DNA of 8,029 nucleotides from Gammaproteobacteria bacterium. GTDB taxonomy: Bacteria > Pseudomonadota > Gammaproteobacteria > Nitrosococcales > Methylophagaceae. How positions within the stretch are numbered: position 1 is the first letter of the stretch; every line of letters starts with the position of its first letter. Below the pieces are notes generated by a model, which worked only from the letters and a program-made list of their open reading frames with translations, made no database searches and was not told the origin of the DNA. A program made the translations under genes and the position numbers. Positions 1-7,320 of this stretch are shown here, in pieces. Where the stretch lies: the NCBI GenBank assembly GCA_002402245.1, contig NVVP01000007.1:25077-33105 (forward strand), given 5' to 3'.

Positions 1-1607
1 AGTATCTACAAAAAACCAACCAAATAAAGATTGCCGATAAACAGCGATTTAAAATACTGGAATTATTGCGGCCGATTGTCGACCATATTCAAAATGCTTT
101 GATCACACGTGTACGCGGATCAAATCTTGATTTGTCGGCTGAATTTCAAGAAACACAATGGATCGCTAATACTCTATTATCAGAGATTGCTCAAGGTTAT
201 CAACGGTTGCTATTTAACCAGTCGAAGAGTAAACCGGGTTTATTTAATCGTACACATTATGCGTTGTTGATTGAGCGCACTAGTTATTATTTAGGTGAGC
301 GAATTTGTCTGGCGTATATGTCATCGGGAGAAGTACCCTCAGCGGTTTGGAAAGACTTACATGCAACCCATCTGTTGAGTTTAAGGTTAAAGTTAAATAC
401 ATTCAAAATAAGTGATGAATTGGCTTTTTATAATAATACAAAATATAGCCTTGATACCATTTATAAACGTATTGTCTTTCTTTCAATTGTACAGCCCTAT
501 AGTTTACGAAGTGCAGAGTTAGAACAGCTGTATTATGGCTTAATGGCGATATTGGAAGGCGTTAATTTTAAAATAAAGCAAGATGGGGAGGATTGTCATT
601 ATTTTATTAATTTAAAACAAGATTATGGTCCGCAGATTATTAGTAGCTTAAAAGAAAAAAACTATATTTTATTTATTGATAATACTAAAATTATTGCCGA
701 CTTACTCTACTGGAAAGAAACTGAACACGCACCTAAATCATCGAAATATAAAGGCATGCCAGCTAAGCTACTGGCAAAGGTTATCGCTAAATTAGATGGT
801 AGTGTGCCACGGCCACTCAATCGTGTTGAACGCCACAATAATGAGCAAGTGGAACTGATTATTGGTTTGCAGAAGATAGATTTATTTTTACGCTACAAAA
901 ATGGCTATCCTGTTGAAGATGTTATCGTTGAGCCAGAAGTTGTGGCTGAACCTGAGGTATTAAGTCTCAACAATAATTGGGGGGAGCGAGTCGAGGATGA
1001 TTGGGATAATCTTCATTATTTTACCTCTTTGGCGAGTGCGGCTGAAGCGAGTGAAAAAATTGTCGCACCTGTTGTTGAGCAGTTTGAAATGCCAGAAATT
1101 GAACGTCATACTTTTAATATTGAGAATGAGAGTGAAACGGGCGTATGCTTAAGCTGTAGTAACCAAATTAGTACGGGCTTATTTATTGGTGAGTTGATGT
1201 ATATGCATAGTGATGAAACTGAGATATGGATGCTGGGTATTGTGCGTTGGATGAAGGTCAAAGCAAATAAATTAATAATAGGCCTTCATTATCTCTCATC
1301 TGATGTCGAACGAGCCAGCGTGACTAAACATAATCTCACCACAGATATCACCATTGAAGCTTTATTTTTAACGGTAATTGAATATGGGAAAACCTTATTA
1401 TTACCTGCTTCTGAGTTTGAAACAGATGAGCAACTTCAACTTAATTATCGCGGAGAAGAGATAGATATTCGCTTGGGGAATATTATTTGGAGCAGTGATG
1501 GCTTTTCTCAGTTTAGATTTATATTAGAAAATAATACTGAGTCTGCACAAGAAGATAAGTCTGATCTAGACGGTGGTTATACTAGACCAGACTGGGCAAA
1601 GAAATAA
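1..1607 (+). CDS. PilZ-like regulatory protein, 5'-truncated by window edge
   Basis: The reading frame is open from base 3 to the TAA at 1605-1607, so the gene begins left of the window. The first in-frame start-like codon, TTG at 66, has no ribosome site and falls inside a conserved-looking helix (ILELLRPIVDHI), so it is not the real start. At least 534 residues are present. Numbered from TTG66, residues 1-150 are helical and resemble the N-terminal part of large PilZ-domain proteins of beta/gammaproteobacteria, often annotated as c-di-GMP-binding or chaperone-like. Residues about 285-345 are an acidic linker. Residues about 350-425 look like a PilZ-type beta-barrel, with the pattern GELMYM...WMLGIVRW...LIIGLHYLSSDV. 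I do not see a clear RxxxR arginine pair typical of c-di-GMP binding; it could be degenerate. No signal peptide or membrane segment is visible, so it is probably cytoplasmic. The PilZ-family assignment is pattern recognition only; ligand and role are unknown. Confidence 0.7.
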   Translation, partial: YLQKTNQIKIADKQRFKILELLRPIVDHIQNALITRVRGSNLDLSAEFQETQWIANTLLSEIAQGYQRLLFNQSKSKPGLFNRTHYALLIERTSYYLGERICLAYMSSGEVPSAVWKDLHATHLLSLRLKLNTFKISDELAFYNNTKYSLDTIYKRIVFLSIVQPYSLRSAELEQLYYGLMAILEGVNFKIKQDGEDCHYFINLKQDYGPQIISSLKEKNYILFIDNTKIIADLLYWKETEHAPKSSKYKGMPAKLLAKVIAKLDGSVPRPLNRVERHNNEQVELIIGLQKIDLFLRYKNGYPVEDVIVEPEVVAEPEVLSLNNNWGERVEDDWDNLHYFTSLASAAEASEKIVAPVVEQFEMPEIERHTFNIENESETGVCLSCSNQISTGLFIGELMYMHSDETEIWMLGIVRWMKVKANKLIIGLHYLSSDVERASVTKHNLTTDITIEALFLTVIEYGKTLLLPASEFETDEQLQLNYRGEEIDIRLGNIIWSSDGFSQFRFILENNTESAQEDKSDLDGGYTRPDWAKK

Positions 1608-1630
1608 GTAGGTAATATTGAGCACTAAGT

Positions 1631-1647
1631 AGATTTACAATAAATCT
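1631..1647. repeat. Perfect 7-bp inverted repeat upstream of citrate synthase
   Basis: AGATTTA (1631-1637), a CAA spacer and TAAATCT (1641-1647) form a perfect inverted repeat. It abuts the candidate extended -10 element and lies about 65 bp before the citrate synthase start. It is AT-only apart from one G:C pair per arm and is not followed by a T run, so it is a poor terminator. An operator is the more natural reading, but chance occurrence in AT-rich DNA is possible. Confidence 0.4.
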
Positions 1648-1655
1648 GGTATGAT
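1647..1655 (+). promoter_or_regulatory. Candidate extended -10 promoter for citrate synthase
   Basis: TGGTATGAT fits an extended -10 element: TG, one base, then TATGAT with one mismatch to TATAAT. It lies in the 103-bp gap before the citrate synthase gene. There is no good -35 hexamer at 16-18 bp, which extended -10 promoters can tolerate. It would give a 5' leader of roughly 50 nt. This is a motif match only. Confidence 0.4.
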
Positions 1656-1710
1656 AATTAATCTATATTTTCAGTTGAAAATAGTAATGAATTATTGAGT
1701 GAGGTCATGA

Positions 1711-2874
1711 ATGAGTGAATTTTTGCCAGGATTAGAAGGGGTTGCTGCGACAAAATCCGCAATATCCTTTATTGATGGTGAGAAAGGCTTGCTTTCTTAT
1801 CGAGGTTATTCCCTTGAGACCTTAGCTGAAAATAGTACCTTTGAAGAAACAACATTACTGTTACTACAAGGTGAATTACCTACCGCTAAAGAGTTAAGTG
1901 ATTTTACTAAGCAGTTACGTAGCCAATACCGAATTAAATATCATATTCGTGAAATGATGCGTCATTTTCCATCAACGGGCCATCCGATGGATATGTTGCA
2001 AACAGCTGTATCTAGTTTAGGTATGTTTTATCCGGGCAATGAATGTCTAACCGGAGCTGATACCTGTGGTGATTTACAGTATGTACGAAATATGACTGTA
2101 AATATCATTGCTTCAATGGCCCCATTAGTGGCGATGTGGCAGCACATGCGTACAGGTTATGATCCTATTGAGCCGCGTGAAGATTTATCTGTAGCAGAAA
2201 ATTTACTGTATATGTTTACCGGTAAAGAAGCTGACCCATTAATGGCTAAGATAATGGATGTCTGTTTAGTATTACATGCAGAACATACATTGAATGCTTC
2301 TACTTTTTCTGCCCTTGTTTCAGGCTCAACATTAGCTACACCTTATAGTGTTATCTCCAGTGCTATTGGTACCTTATCGGGTCCATTACATGGTGGTGCA
2401 AATTCACGTGTAGTGGAAATGTTGAAAGAAATTGGTAGTGCCGATAATGCTGAGAAATGGATTGATAATGCCCTTGCTAATAAAGAAGTAATTTGGGGAA
2501 TGGGTCACCGAGAATATAAAGTGAAAGATCCTCGTGCGACTATCCTACATAAGCTAGTATCTGAACTAATTGAAGATCGTGGCAGCAGCTTAGATACAAC
2601 GTTTGAAACGGCAATGAAGGTAGAAGAAATCTGTGAAGATCGCTTAGGCCATAAAGGTGTTTACCCGAATGTAGATTTCTACTCAGGTATTTTATATGCC
2701 GAAATGGGTATTCCAGCCGATCAATTCACTGCTTTATTTGCGGTTGCTCGTTCAGCGGGTTGGCTAGCTCATTGGCGTGAACAAATTTCTGATAACCGTA
2801 TTTACCGACCTACCCAAATTTACACGGGTAGTGATCTCCGCGACTACGTTTCTCTAGCGGATCGTACCAGCTAA
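1711..2874 (+). CDS. gltA: Citrate synthase, short type I form
   Basis: Condenses oxaloacetate and acetyl-CoA to citrate, the entry step of the TCA cycle, in the cytoplasm. The 387 residues begin with the family hallmark SYRGYSLETLAE (29-40). The catalytic residues are visible: His227 in GPLHGGAN, His266 in GMGHREYK and Asp322 in NVDFYSG. Arg275 (KDPRA) and Arg346 (VARSAGW) are likely substrate-binding arginines. The HAEHTLNAST block is at 189-198. At 387 aa it is the compact type I form, not the roughly 427-aa NADH-regulated hexameric type of E. coli. 2-Methylcitrate synthase (PrpC) has similar length, but PrpC usually reads GFGHPVYT where this reads GMGHREYK, and no prpB or prpD is nearby, so citrate synthase is preferred. 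The start at 1711 follows GAGG (1701-1704) at 6 nt. The ATG at 1707 is followed by a stop after three codons. The 3' end overlaps the stop of convergent epmB. Confidence 0.9.
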   Translation: MSEFLPGLEGVAATKSAISFIDGEKGLLSYRGYSLETLAENSTFEETTLLLLQGELPTAKELSDFTKQLRSQYRIKYHIREMMRHFPSTGHPMDMLQTAVSSLGMFYPGNECLTGADTCGDLQYVRNMTVNIIASMAPLVAMWQHMRTGYDPIEPREDLSVAENLLYMFTGKEADPLMAKIMDVCLVLHAEHTLNASTFSALVSGSTLATPYSVISSAIGTLSGPLHGGANSRVVEMLKEIGSADNAEKWIDNALANKEVIWGMGHREYKVKDPRATILHKLVSELIEDRGSSLDTTFETAMKVEEICEDRLGHKGVYPNVDFYSGILYAEMGIPADQFTALFAVARSAGWLAHWREQISDNRIYRPTQIYTGSDLRDYVSLADRTS

Positions 2875-3878
2875 GAAATAGGTGTTTTACTGGCTTCACC
2901 TTGTTGTTCTCGGACTAAACGGGGCACAAGGTAGCCAGGTAAATATTCTCTAATATCATTAATTAAATCAATTCCCCGTTGATTGCTGACATCAAAATGA
3001 CTGGCACCAATAACTGGATCAAGTAGATGCAGATAATAGGGCATGACATTGACATCAGATAATCGCTCACTCAAAGCAACTAAACTCTCTGAATTATCAT
3101 TTATTCCCTTAAGTAACACGGCCTGATTTAGCAGTTGGCAGCCACTATCCCGTAGCGCCATTAATACCTTAGCCACACTTTCATCAATTTCATTAGCATG
3201 ATTAGCATGCACGACCATAATGACTTGAAAACGAGTGCTACTAATCCAAGCAAGTAATGACTTATTGATTCTCTCCGGTAATACAATCGGCAAGCGAGTA
3301 TGGATTCGTAAACGTTTAAGATGGGGTATTTTCTCTAAATCCTTGACCATACTAGCTAGTTTTTTATCTCCTAATACAAGTGGGTCTCCGCCACTTAAAA
3401 TTACTTCATTAATACTTTTATCATCGCGTAGTGTTTGCAGTGACTGTAACCATTGGCTGGCCAATGGATTACTTTCACTATAAGGAAAGTGTCGACGGAA
3501 GCAGTAACGGCAATGAATGGCGCAGGCACCGGTAGTGATTAATAGTGCTCTACCATGATATTTTTGTAATATACCCGGTGAGCTTATAGCAAGATGATCG
3601 CCCACAGGATCTGCGACAAAACCTTCGACTTCATATGACTCATCAATTAGCGGAAAAACTTGGCGTAATAAGGGATCATTGATGTCGCCATAGCGCATTT
3701 TATTAATATAACTTTGCGGCACACGTAGTGGAAATGTCTTTAATGCTTCAGGACTGATGGCATCTAACTTACCTTCCAAACCTAATTGATTTAACAGTAC
3801 TTTTGGATCTTTAATGACATTCGATAAGGCTATTTGCCAGTCTTGTGGAGTGTCGACTTGTTGCGTTTGCGGTATCAT
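2871..3878 (-). CDS. epmB: EF-P (R)-beta-lysylation enzyme EpmB (lysine 2,3-aminomutase family)
   Basis: Radical SAM, PLP-dependent aminomutase that converts (S)-alpha-lysine to (R)-beta-lysine, the donor for EF-P modification by EpmA. With the start at 3878 (MIPQTQQV) it has 335 residues, close to the 342 of E. coli EpmB (YjeK). The iron-sulfur motif is Cys119-x3-Cys123-x2-Cys126 in GACAIHCRYCFRRHFPYS. The SAM-binding motif SGGDPL is at 162-167. Other family blocks are RIHTRLPIV (191-199) and MPYYLHLLD (279-287). Lys331 in the C-terminal GEASKTPIS matches the PLP-binding lysine of the E. coli enzyme; the protein ends four residues later, shorter than E. coli. The frame stays open upstream to an ATG at 4004, but this would add 42 residues read antisense to efp that do not look like the family. 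The ribosome site before 3878 is weak. The gene is divergent from efp, as in E. coli. Confidence 0.93.
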   Translation of the reverse strand: MIPQTQQVDTPQDWQIALSNVIKDPKVLLNQLGLEGKLDAISPEALKTFPLRVPQSYINKMRYGDINDPLLRQVFPLIDESYEVEGFVADPVGDHLAISSPGILQKYHGRALLITTGACAIHCRYCFRRHFPYSESNPLASQWLQSLQTLRDDKSINEVILSGGDPLVLGDKKLASMVKDLEKIPHLKRLRIHTRLPIVLPERINKSLLAWISSTRFQVIMVVHANHANEIDESVAKVLMALRDSGCQLLNQAVLLKGINDNSESLVALSERLSDVNVMPYYLHLLDPVIGASHFDVSNQRGIDLINDIREYLPGYLVPRLVREQQGEASKTPIS

Positions 3879-3930
3879 AGTGCACTTAGAAAAATTAATA
3901 GACGTTGATCGTCTCCTAAAAGAGGTTAGC
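3879..3930. promoter_or_regulatory. 52-bp divergent epmB/efp control region with leader hairpin
   Basis: Only 52 bp separate the epmB and efp start codons, so at least one promoter must reach into the opposite coding region. AGACG (3900-3904), loop TTGAT and CGTCT (3910-3914) form a perfect 5-bp inverted repeat just before the efp ribosome site, which is AGAGG at 3921-3925, 5 nt before the ATG. I found no hexamer pair good enough to name a promoter on either strand. A translational or operator role for the repeat is inference. Confidence 0.45.
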
Positions 3931-4503
3931 ATGGCAAATGTAAGTACAAGTGAATTTAAATCTGGTCTTAAATTTATGTTGGATGGTGACCCATGTAGCA
4001 TCATCGAAAATGAATTAGTTAAGCCAGGTAAAGGTCAAGCATTTAACCGTGTTAAATACCGTAATTTAAAAACCGGCCGTGTTAATGAGCGTACATTCAA
4101 ATCGGGTGATAGCGTTGAAAGTGCTGATGTTATGGAAGTAGAACTTGAGTATTCTTATACTGATGGTGAGTTTTGGTATTTTATGGATCCAGTTTCATTC
4201 GAACAACATGCTGCAGATGCAACGGCTATTGCAGGTTGTAAGAAATGGCTGAAAGAACAATATTCGTATACAGTCACTCAATGGAACGAATCTCCTTTAA
4301 CGGTATCAGCACCTAACTTTGTTAACTTGACTGTGACTGATACAGATCCTGGTTTAAAAGGTGATACATCAGGCGGTGGCGGTAAGCCGGCTACACTAGA
4401 AACTGGAGCGGTTGTTCGCGTCCCTTTATTTATTAATATTGGTGAATTATTACGTGTTGATACACGTAGTGGCGAATATGTAGAACGCGCTAAAGAAAAG
4501 TAA
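3931..4503 (+). CDS. efp: Translation elongation factor P
   Basis: EF-P enters the ribosomal E-site region and stimulates peptide bond formation at consecutive prolines. The 190 residues are full length (E. coli 188). The N-terminal KOW-like domain contains the modification loop KPGKGQAF (31-38), with Lys34 as the beta-lysylation site exactly as in E. coli numbering. The central OB domain runs from about residue 66, and the C-terminal OB domain includes the signature DPGLKGDTSGGGGKPATLETG. The start at 3931 (MANVSTSEFKSGLKFMLDG) is fixed by the family N-terminus and by AGAGG 5 nt upstream. An in-frame ATG at 3814 would overlap epmB and add 39 unfamiliar residues. It lies 3 bp before epmA and divergent from epmB, so target and both modifying enzymes sit together. 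Lys34 with EpmA and EpmB present strongly implies the beta-lysine pathway, not the rhamnosyl-arginine (EarP) one. Confidence 0.97.
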   Translation: MANVSTSEFKSGLKFMLDGDPCSIIENELVKPGKGQAFNRVKYRNLKTGRVNERTFKSGDSVESADVMEVELEYSYTDGEFWYFMDPVSFEQHAADATAIAGCKKWLKEQYSYTVTQWNESPLTVSAPNFVNLTVTDTDPGLKGDTSGGGGKPATLETGAVVRVPLFINIGELLRVDTRSGEYVERAKEK

Positions 4504-4506
4504 ACA

Positions 4507-5481
4507 ATGATACCAAGCTGGCAACCTTCGGCTGATATCACACTATTAAAACGACGGGCACAGTATTTAGCTGATGTCCGTCTTTTTTTTGCACAGCGTG
4601 ATACTTGGGAAGTAGAAACACCAATATTGTCTCAGGCAGCCCCTACAGCACCTTATTTGGATAGTTTTAGCTGTGATTATCAGGCGATAGGTTCTGAACA
4701 AAAATCTCGCTACTATTTGCAGACCTCACCTGAATTTACCATGAAGCGACTTTTAGCGGCTGGCTCAGGTTCTATTTATCAAATTGCCCGCGTATTTAGA
4801 AATGGTGAACAAGGTCGATTACACTCGCCTGAATTTACCATGCTTGAATGGTACCGACCTAAGTTGACACTGATTCAACTTATGAATGAAGTAGAAATGC
4901 TTGTTGAGCAAGTGTTTAACTTCCAAGGAATGGCTAAGTTTAGTTACCGCTCATTATTTCAATCCTATCTTGATATCAATGTATTTACCTGTTCAGATGA
5001 ACAACTTAAAATCTGTGGTTTAAAACAGATACCAAGCCTAGCGGATGACTTTGATACTGACCGAGATAGTTGGTTAGAATTATTAATGAGTTATGTGATT
5101 GAGCCGAAGCTAGCTCAACTTAATACCTTGGTATTCGTTTATGATTTTCCTGCATCGCAAGCCCAACTGGCTAAAATAGTAGACGATGGCGATGGCTATC
5201 AAGTTGCCGATCGGTTTGAGCTTTATATTGAAGGCATTGAGCTTGCTAATGGTTACAATGAGTTGTTAGATGCAGATGAGCTTCGGCAACGGTTTGATCA
5301 AGGCAATCAACAACGTCGTCAACAAGGTAAAACTGAAATCCCCATTGATGAGAATCTATTAGCAGCAATGTCATCTGGCTTGCCTATTTGTTCAGGGGTT
5401 GCCATTGGTTTAGATCGCCTAATTATGCTGGCGATGAAAAAGAATTCGATAGCTGAGGTGCAAAGTTTTAGTTTTGAATAA
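4507..5481 (+). CDS. epmA: EF-P--(R)-beta-lysine ligase EpmA (PoxA/GenX)
   Basis: Class II lysyl-tRNA synthetase paralogue without an anticodon-binding domain. It adenylates (R)-beta-lysine and transfers it to Lys34 of EF-P. The 324 residues match E. coli EpmA (325) nearly end to end. Motif 1 region is VETPILSQAAPT (36-47), motif 2 is FRNGEQGRLHSPEF (97-110) followed by TMLEWYRP, and motif 3 is CSGVAIGLDRLIML (295-308). Ala299 in motif 3 corresponds to E. coli Ala298, which is Gly in true LysRS and is linked to the preference for beta-lysine. FVYDFPASQAQLA (210-222) and IELANGYNEL (244-253) are further EpmA signatures. It follows efp by 3 bp with only a weak A-rich ribosome site, so translational coupling is likely. 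The stop is 16 bp from the stop of convergent dctM, and I see no hairpin-plus-T terminator in the gap. No epmC is in this window. Confidence 0.95.
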   Translation: MIPSWQPSADITLLKRRAQYLADVRLFFAQRDTWEVETPILSQAAPTAPYLDSFSCDYQAIGSEQKSRYYLQTSPEFTMKRLLAAGSGSIYQIARVFRNGEQGRLHSPEFTMLEWYRPKLTLIQLMNEVEMLVEQVFNFQGMAKFSYRSLFQSYLDINVFTCSDEQLKICGLKQIPSLADDFDTDRDSWLELLMSYVIEPKLAQLNTLVFVYDFPASQAQLAKIVDDGDGYQVADRFELYIEGIELANGYNELLDADELRQRFDQGNQQRRQQGKTEIPIDENLLAAMSSGLPICSGVAIGLDRLIMLAMKKNSIAEVQSFSFE

Positions 5482-5497
5482 GCTTATAGCCTACTAA

Positions 5498-6802
5498 CTA
5501 ACCTTTCTCCATCAAACTAGGCAGCCATAAGGCAATACTTGGAAAGCTAATTAATAGCGCCAAGATGATGACTTGGATTACGATAAAAGGAATGACGCCA
5601 CGATAAATAGTGGTGAGTTCCAAGCTGGGTGCACTGGCTTTTAAATAGAATAATGAAAAGCCAAACGGCGGCGTTAGAAATGAAGTCTGCAGATTAAGTG
5701 CGATAAGTAGTGCAAACCAAAGCGGGTTTAAACCAAGGTGAATAGCCACTGGCGCGATAATAGGCACCACAATAAAACAGATTTCGATGAAGTCTAAGAA
5801 GAAACCTAAGATAAAGATTAATAGCATACTGACTATGAGGAAAGTCCACTTTCCACCTGGTAAGTCGCTAAAAATATCAAAGATAAGGTTATCTCCACCC
5901 ATGCCTACAAACACTAAACCAAATGCAGTTGCGCCCACTAAGATTAAAAACACCATGCTGGTGAGACGGGTTGTTTGTTGTAAAGCTAGCTGAAAGTTAC
6001 TAAATGTTAGCTTGTTATGAATAAGAGCCAGTAGTATCGCGCCTAAACAGCCGACGGCTGCAGATTCAGTTGGCGAGGCTATACCGAAGAAGATAGAGCC
6101 TAATACGGCAATAATAAGTAATAAGGGCGGTAATAGGCTTTTTATAACTTTGAGTGCTAAATGAGAGGTGTTTTCTTCGGCTTCAATTGCCGGTGCAAGC
6201 TCGGGATGACGCCATGCAATAAAACCAATATAGAGCATATAAGATAGAACTAACATGATGCCAGGTACTGCCGCCGCCATAAATAATTCACCGACAGGTA
6301 CACCGACCACATCGGCTAATAAAATAAGGATAATACTAGGTGGAATAATTTGTCCTAAGGTACCTGAAGCTGCAATCGTGCCACTAGCAAGCGCGGGCGA
6401 GTAACCTCGTTTTAACATGGCAGGTAGCGCTATTACCGCCATAGTGACCACTGATGCACCCACCACGCCTGTTGTCGCCGCTAATAAGGCGCCAACGATA
6501 ACAACTGAAATAGCTAAACCACCTCGCACCCGGCCAAATAATAGCCCCATTGTTTCTAGAAGCTCTTCGGCAATGCCTGATTTTTCTAGTATTACTCCCA
6601 TGAAAACAAATAGTGGCACGGCTAACAAAGTGAAGTTAGTCATGATGCCCCAAATTCTCAGCGGTAATAAATTGAAGAAATCTAGACCAAGGAAAAAACT
6701 ACCAAAGCCAAGTGCTACTGCACCTAATGTGAATGCGACCGGATAACCTAATAATAAAAATAGGAATAATACGCCGAACATAACTAATGCCCATATTTCC
6801 AT
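5498..6802 (-). CDS. dctM: TRAP transporter large permease (DctM family)
   Basis: The large membrane subunit of a tripartite ATP-independent periplasmic transporter. It carries the substrate path and is driven by a sodium or proton gradient. The 434 residues are full length, with about 12 hydrophobic segments from residue 2 to 430. Family motifs are AVPLFVFMG (61-69), the first re-entrant hairpin SGTLGQIIPPSI (146-157), ASPTESAAVG (242-251) and NLQTSFLTPPFGFSLFYLK (370-388). The last resembles the mannitol/chloroaromatic or keto-acid-like subfamily (COG4664) more than classic DctM, but the substrate cannot be read from sequence. The start at 6802 follows AGGAG (plus-strand 6811-6815) at 8 nt. 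Its ATG overlaps the dctQ stop by one base (TAATG), indicating an operon. The 3' end faces epmA. Confidence 0.93.
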   Translation of the reverse strand: MEIWALVMFGVLFLFLLLGYPVAFTLGAVALGFGSFFLGLDFFNLLPLRIWGIMTNFTLLAVPLFVFMGVILEKSGIAEELLETMGLLFGRVRGGLAISVVIVGALLAATTGVVGASVVTMAVIALPAMLKRGYSPALASGTIAASGTLGQIIPPSIILILLADVVGVPVGELFMAAAVPGIMLVLSYMLYIGFIAWRHPELAPAIEAEENTSHLALKVIKSLLPPLLLIIAVLGSIFFGIASPTESAAVGCLGAILLALIHNKLTFSNFQLALQQTTRLTSMVFLILVGATAFGLVFVGMGGDNLIFDIFSDLPGGKWTFLIVSMLLIFILGFFLDFIEICFIVVPIIAPVAIHLGLNPLWFALLIALNLQTSFLTPPFGFSLFYLKASAPSLELTTIYRGVIPFIVIQVIILALLISFPSIALWLPSLMEKG

Positions 6803-7314
6803 TATTTCATCTCCTGTTGACGGAGAATGAGAATACTACGCAGCATATTGGCAATACCTTGCAGAAAAATAAGTGAGAAGGCGACTAATAGACTGCCTTT
6901 GAGTAGGAAGCGGTAAGGCAAGCCATCAGGGTTGGCCGAACGTTCTTGATAATAAAATGCACTTTCAACAAAAGGCCATGAAGAAAATAAAACGACAGCA
7001 CAAAAAGGCAATAATAAAATAAGGCTGCCTAATAAATTAATCCAAGCTCGGGATTTATCAGATAGAAACCGACTTTGATAAATAATATCTACCCGGACAT
7101 GCTGATCGTGTTTGAGCGTGTAAGCTGCACCAAGCAAGAAGATAAGAGCAAATAAATGCCATTCTAGTTCTTGTCTACCGATGGAGCCTTGATTGAATAA
7201 GGCTCGCATACTGACGTCATAACAAATAAGCAAAACCAGAGCTAACACTAACCAGGATGCTGCTCGACCGGTCCATTCACTGATGGATTCTATAGTTAAA
7301 ATAAGAGATTTCAT
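6802..7314 (-). CDS. dctQ: TRAP transporter small permease (DctQ family)
   Basis: The small membrane subunit that pairs with DctM and helps dock the periplasmic binding protein. The 170 residues contain four hydrophobic segments, at about 18-38, 50-67, 91-115 and 137-163. Family features are the HVRVDIIY block (72-79) after TM2 and the loop SANPDGLPYRFLLKG (126-140), characteristic of COG4665 small permeases that partner COG4664 large permeases. It is first in a dctQ-dctM operon on the minus strand. No binding-protein gene (dctP) precedes it; the next gene outward is the divergent DUF4389 gene. The ATG at 7314 has no purine-rich ribosome site, only TTTCGCC, but a -10-like TATACT sits 6 bp upstream, compatible with a leaderless transcript. 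Confidence 0.9.
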   Translation of the reverse strand: MKSLILTIESISEWTGRAASWLVLALVLLICYDVSMRALFNQGSIGRQELEWHLFALIFLLGAAYTLKHDQHVRVDIIYQSRFLSDKSRAWINLLGSLILLLPFCAVVLFSSWPFVESAFYYQERSANPDGLPYRFLLKGSLLVAFSLIFLQGIANMLRSILILRQQEMK

Positions 7315-7320
7315 GGCGAA

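Noticed and set aside
66..68. TTG at 66 as the start of the PilZ-like gene
   Set aside because: The frame is open to the window edge, there is no ribosome site, and upstream codons continue a helix typical of the family.
3235..3483. Plus-strand open frame of 82 codons
   Set aside because: It is antisense to the conserved core of epmB, with no start signals or recognisable domain.
3814..3930. 39-residue N-terminal extension of EF-P from an in-frame ATG at 3814
   Set aside because: It overlaps epmB coding sequence. The EF-P N-terminus and a good ribosome site fix the start at 3931.
3879..4004. 42-residue N-terminal extension of EpmB starting at an ATG at 4004
   Set aside because: It reads antisense through the start of efp, has no family resemblance, and the family N-terminus begins close to the ATG at 3878.
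4278..4541. Minus-strand open frame of 87 codons
   Set aside because: It lies opposite the conserved C-terminal domain of efp and the start of epmA, has no ribosome site and no recognisable product.
5478..5487. Palindrome ATAAGCTTAT at the epmA stop as a terminator
   Set aside because: It has no loop and no T run on either strand, and spans only 10 bp, so it cannot form a useful hairpin.
5787..5993. Plus-strand open frame of 68 codons
   Set aside because: It is antisense to dctM, lysine- and proline-rich, and a shadow frame.
6417..6746. Plus-strand open frame of 109 codons
   Set aside because: It is antisense to dctM. Its Thr/Ala/Pro-rich composition is the usual shadow of a hydrophobic membrane gene.
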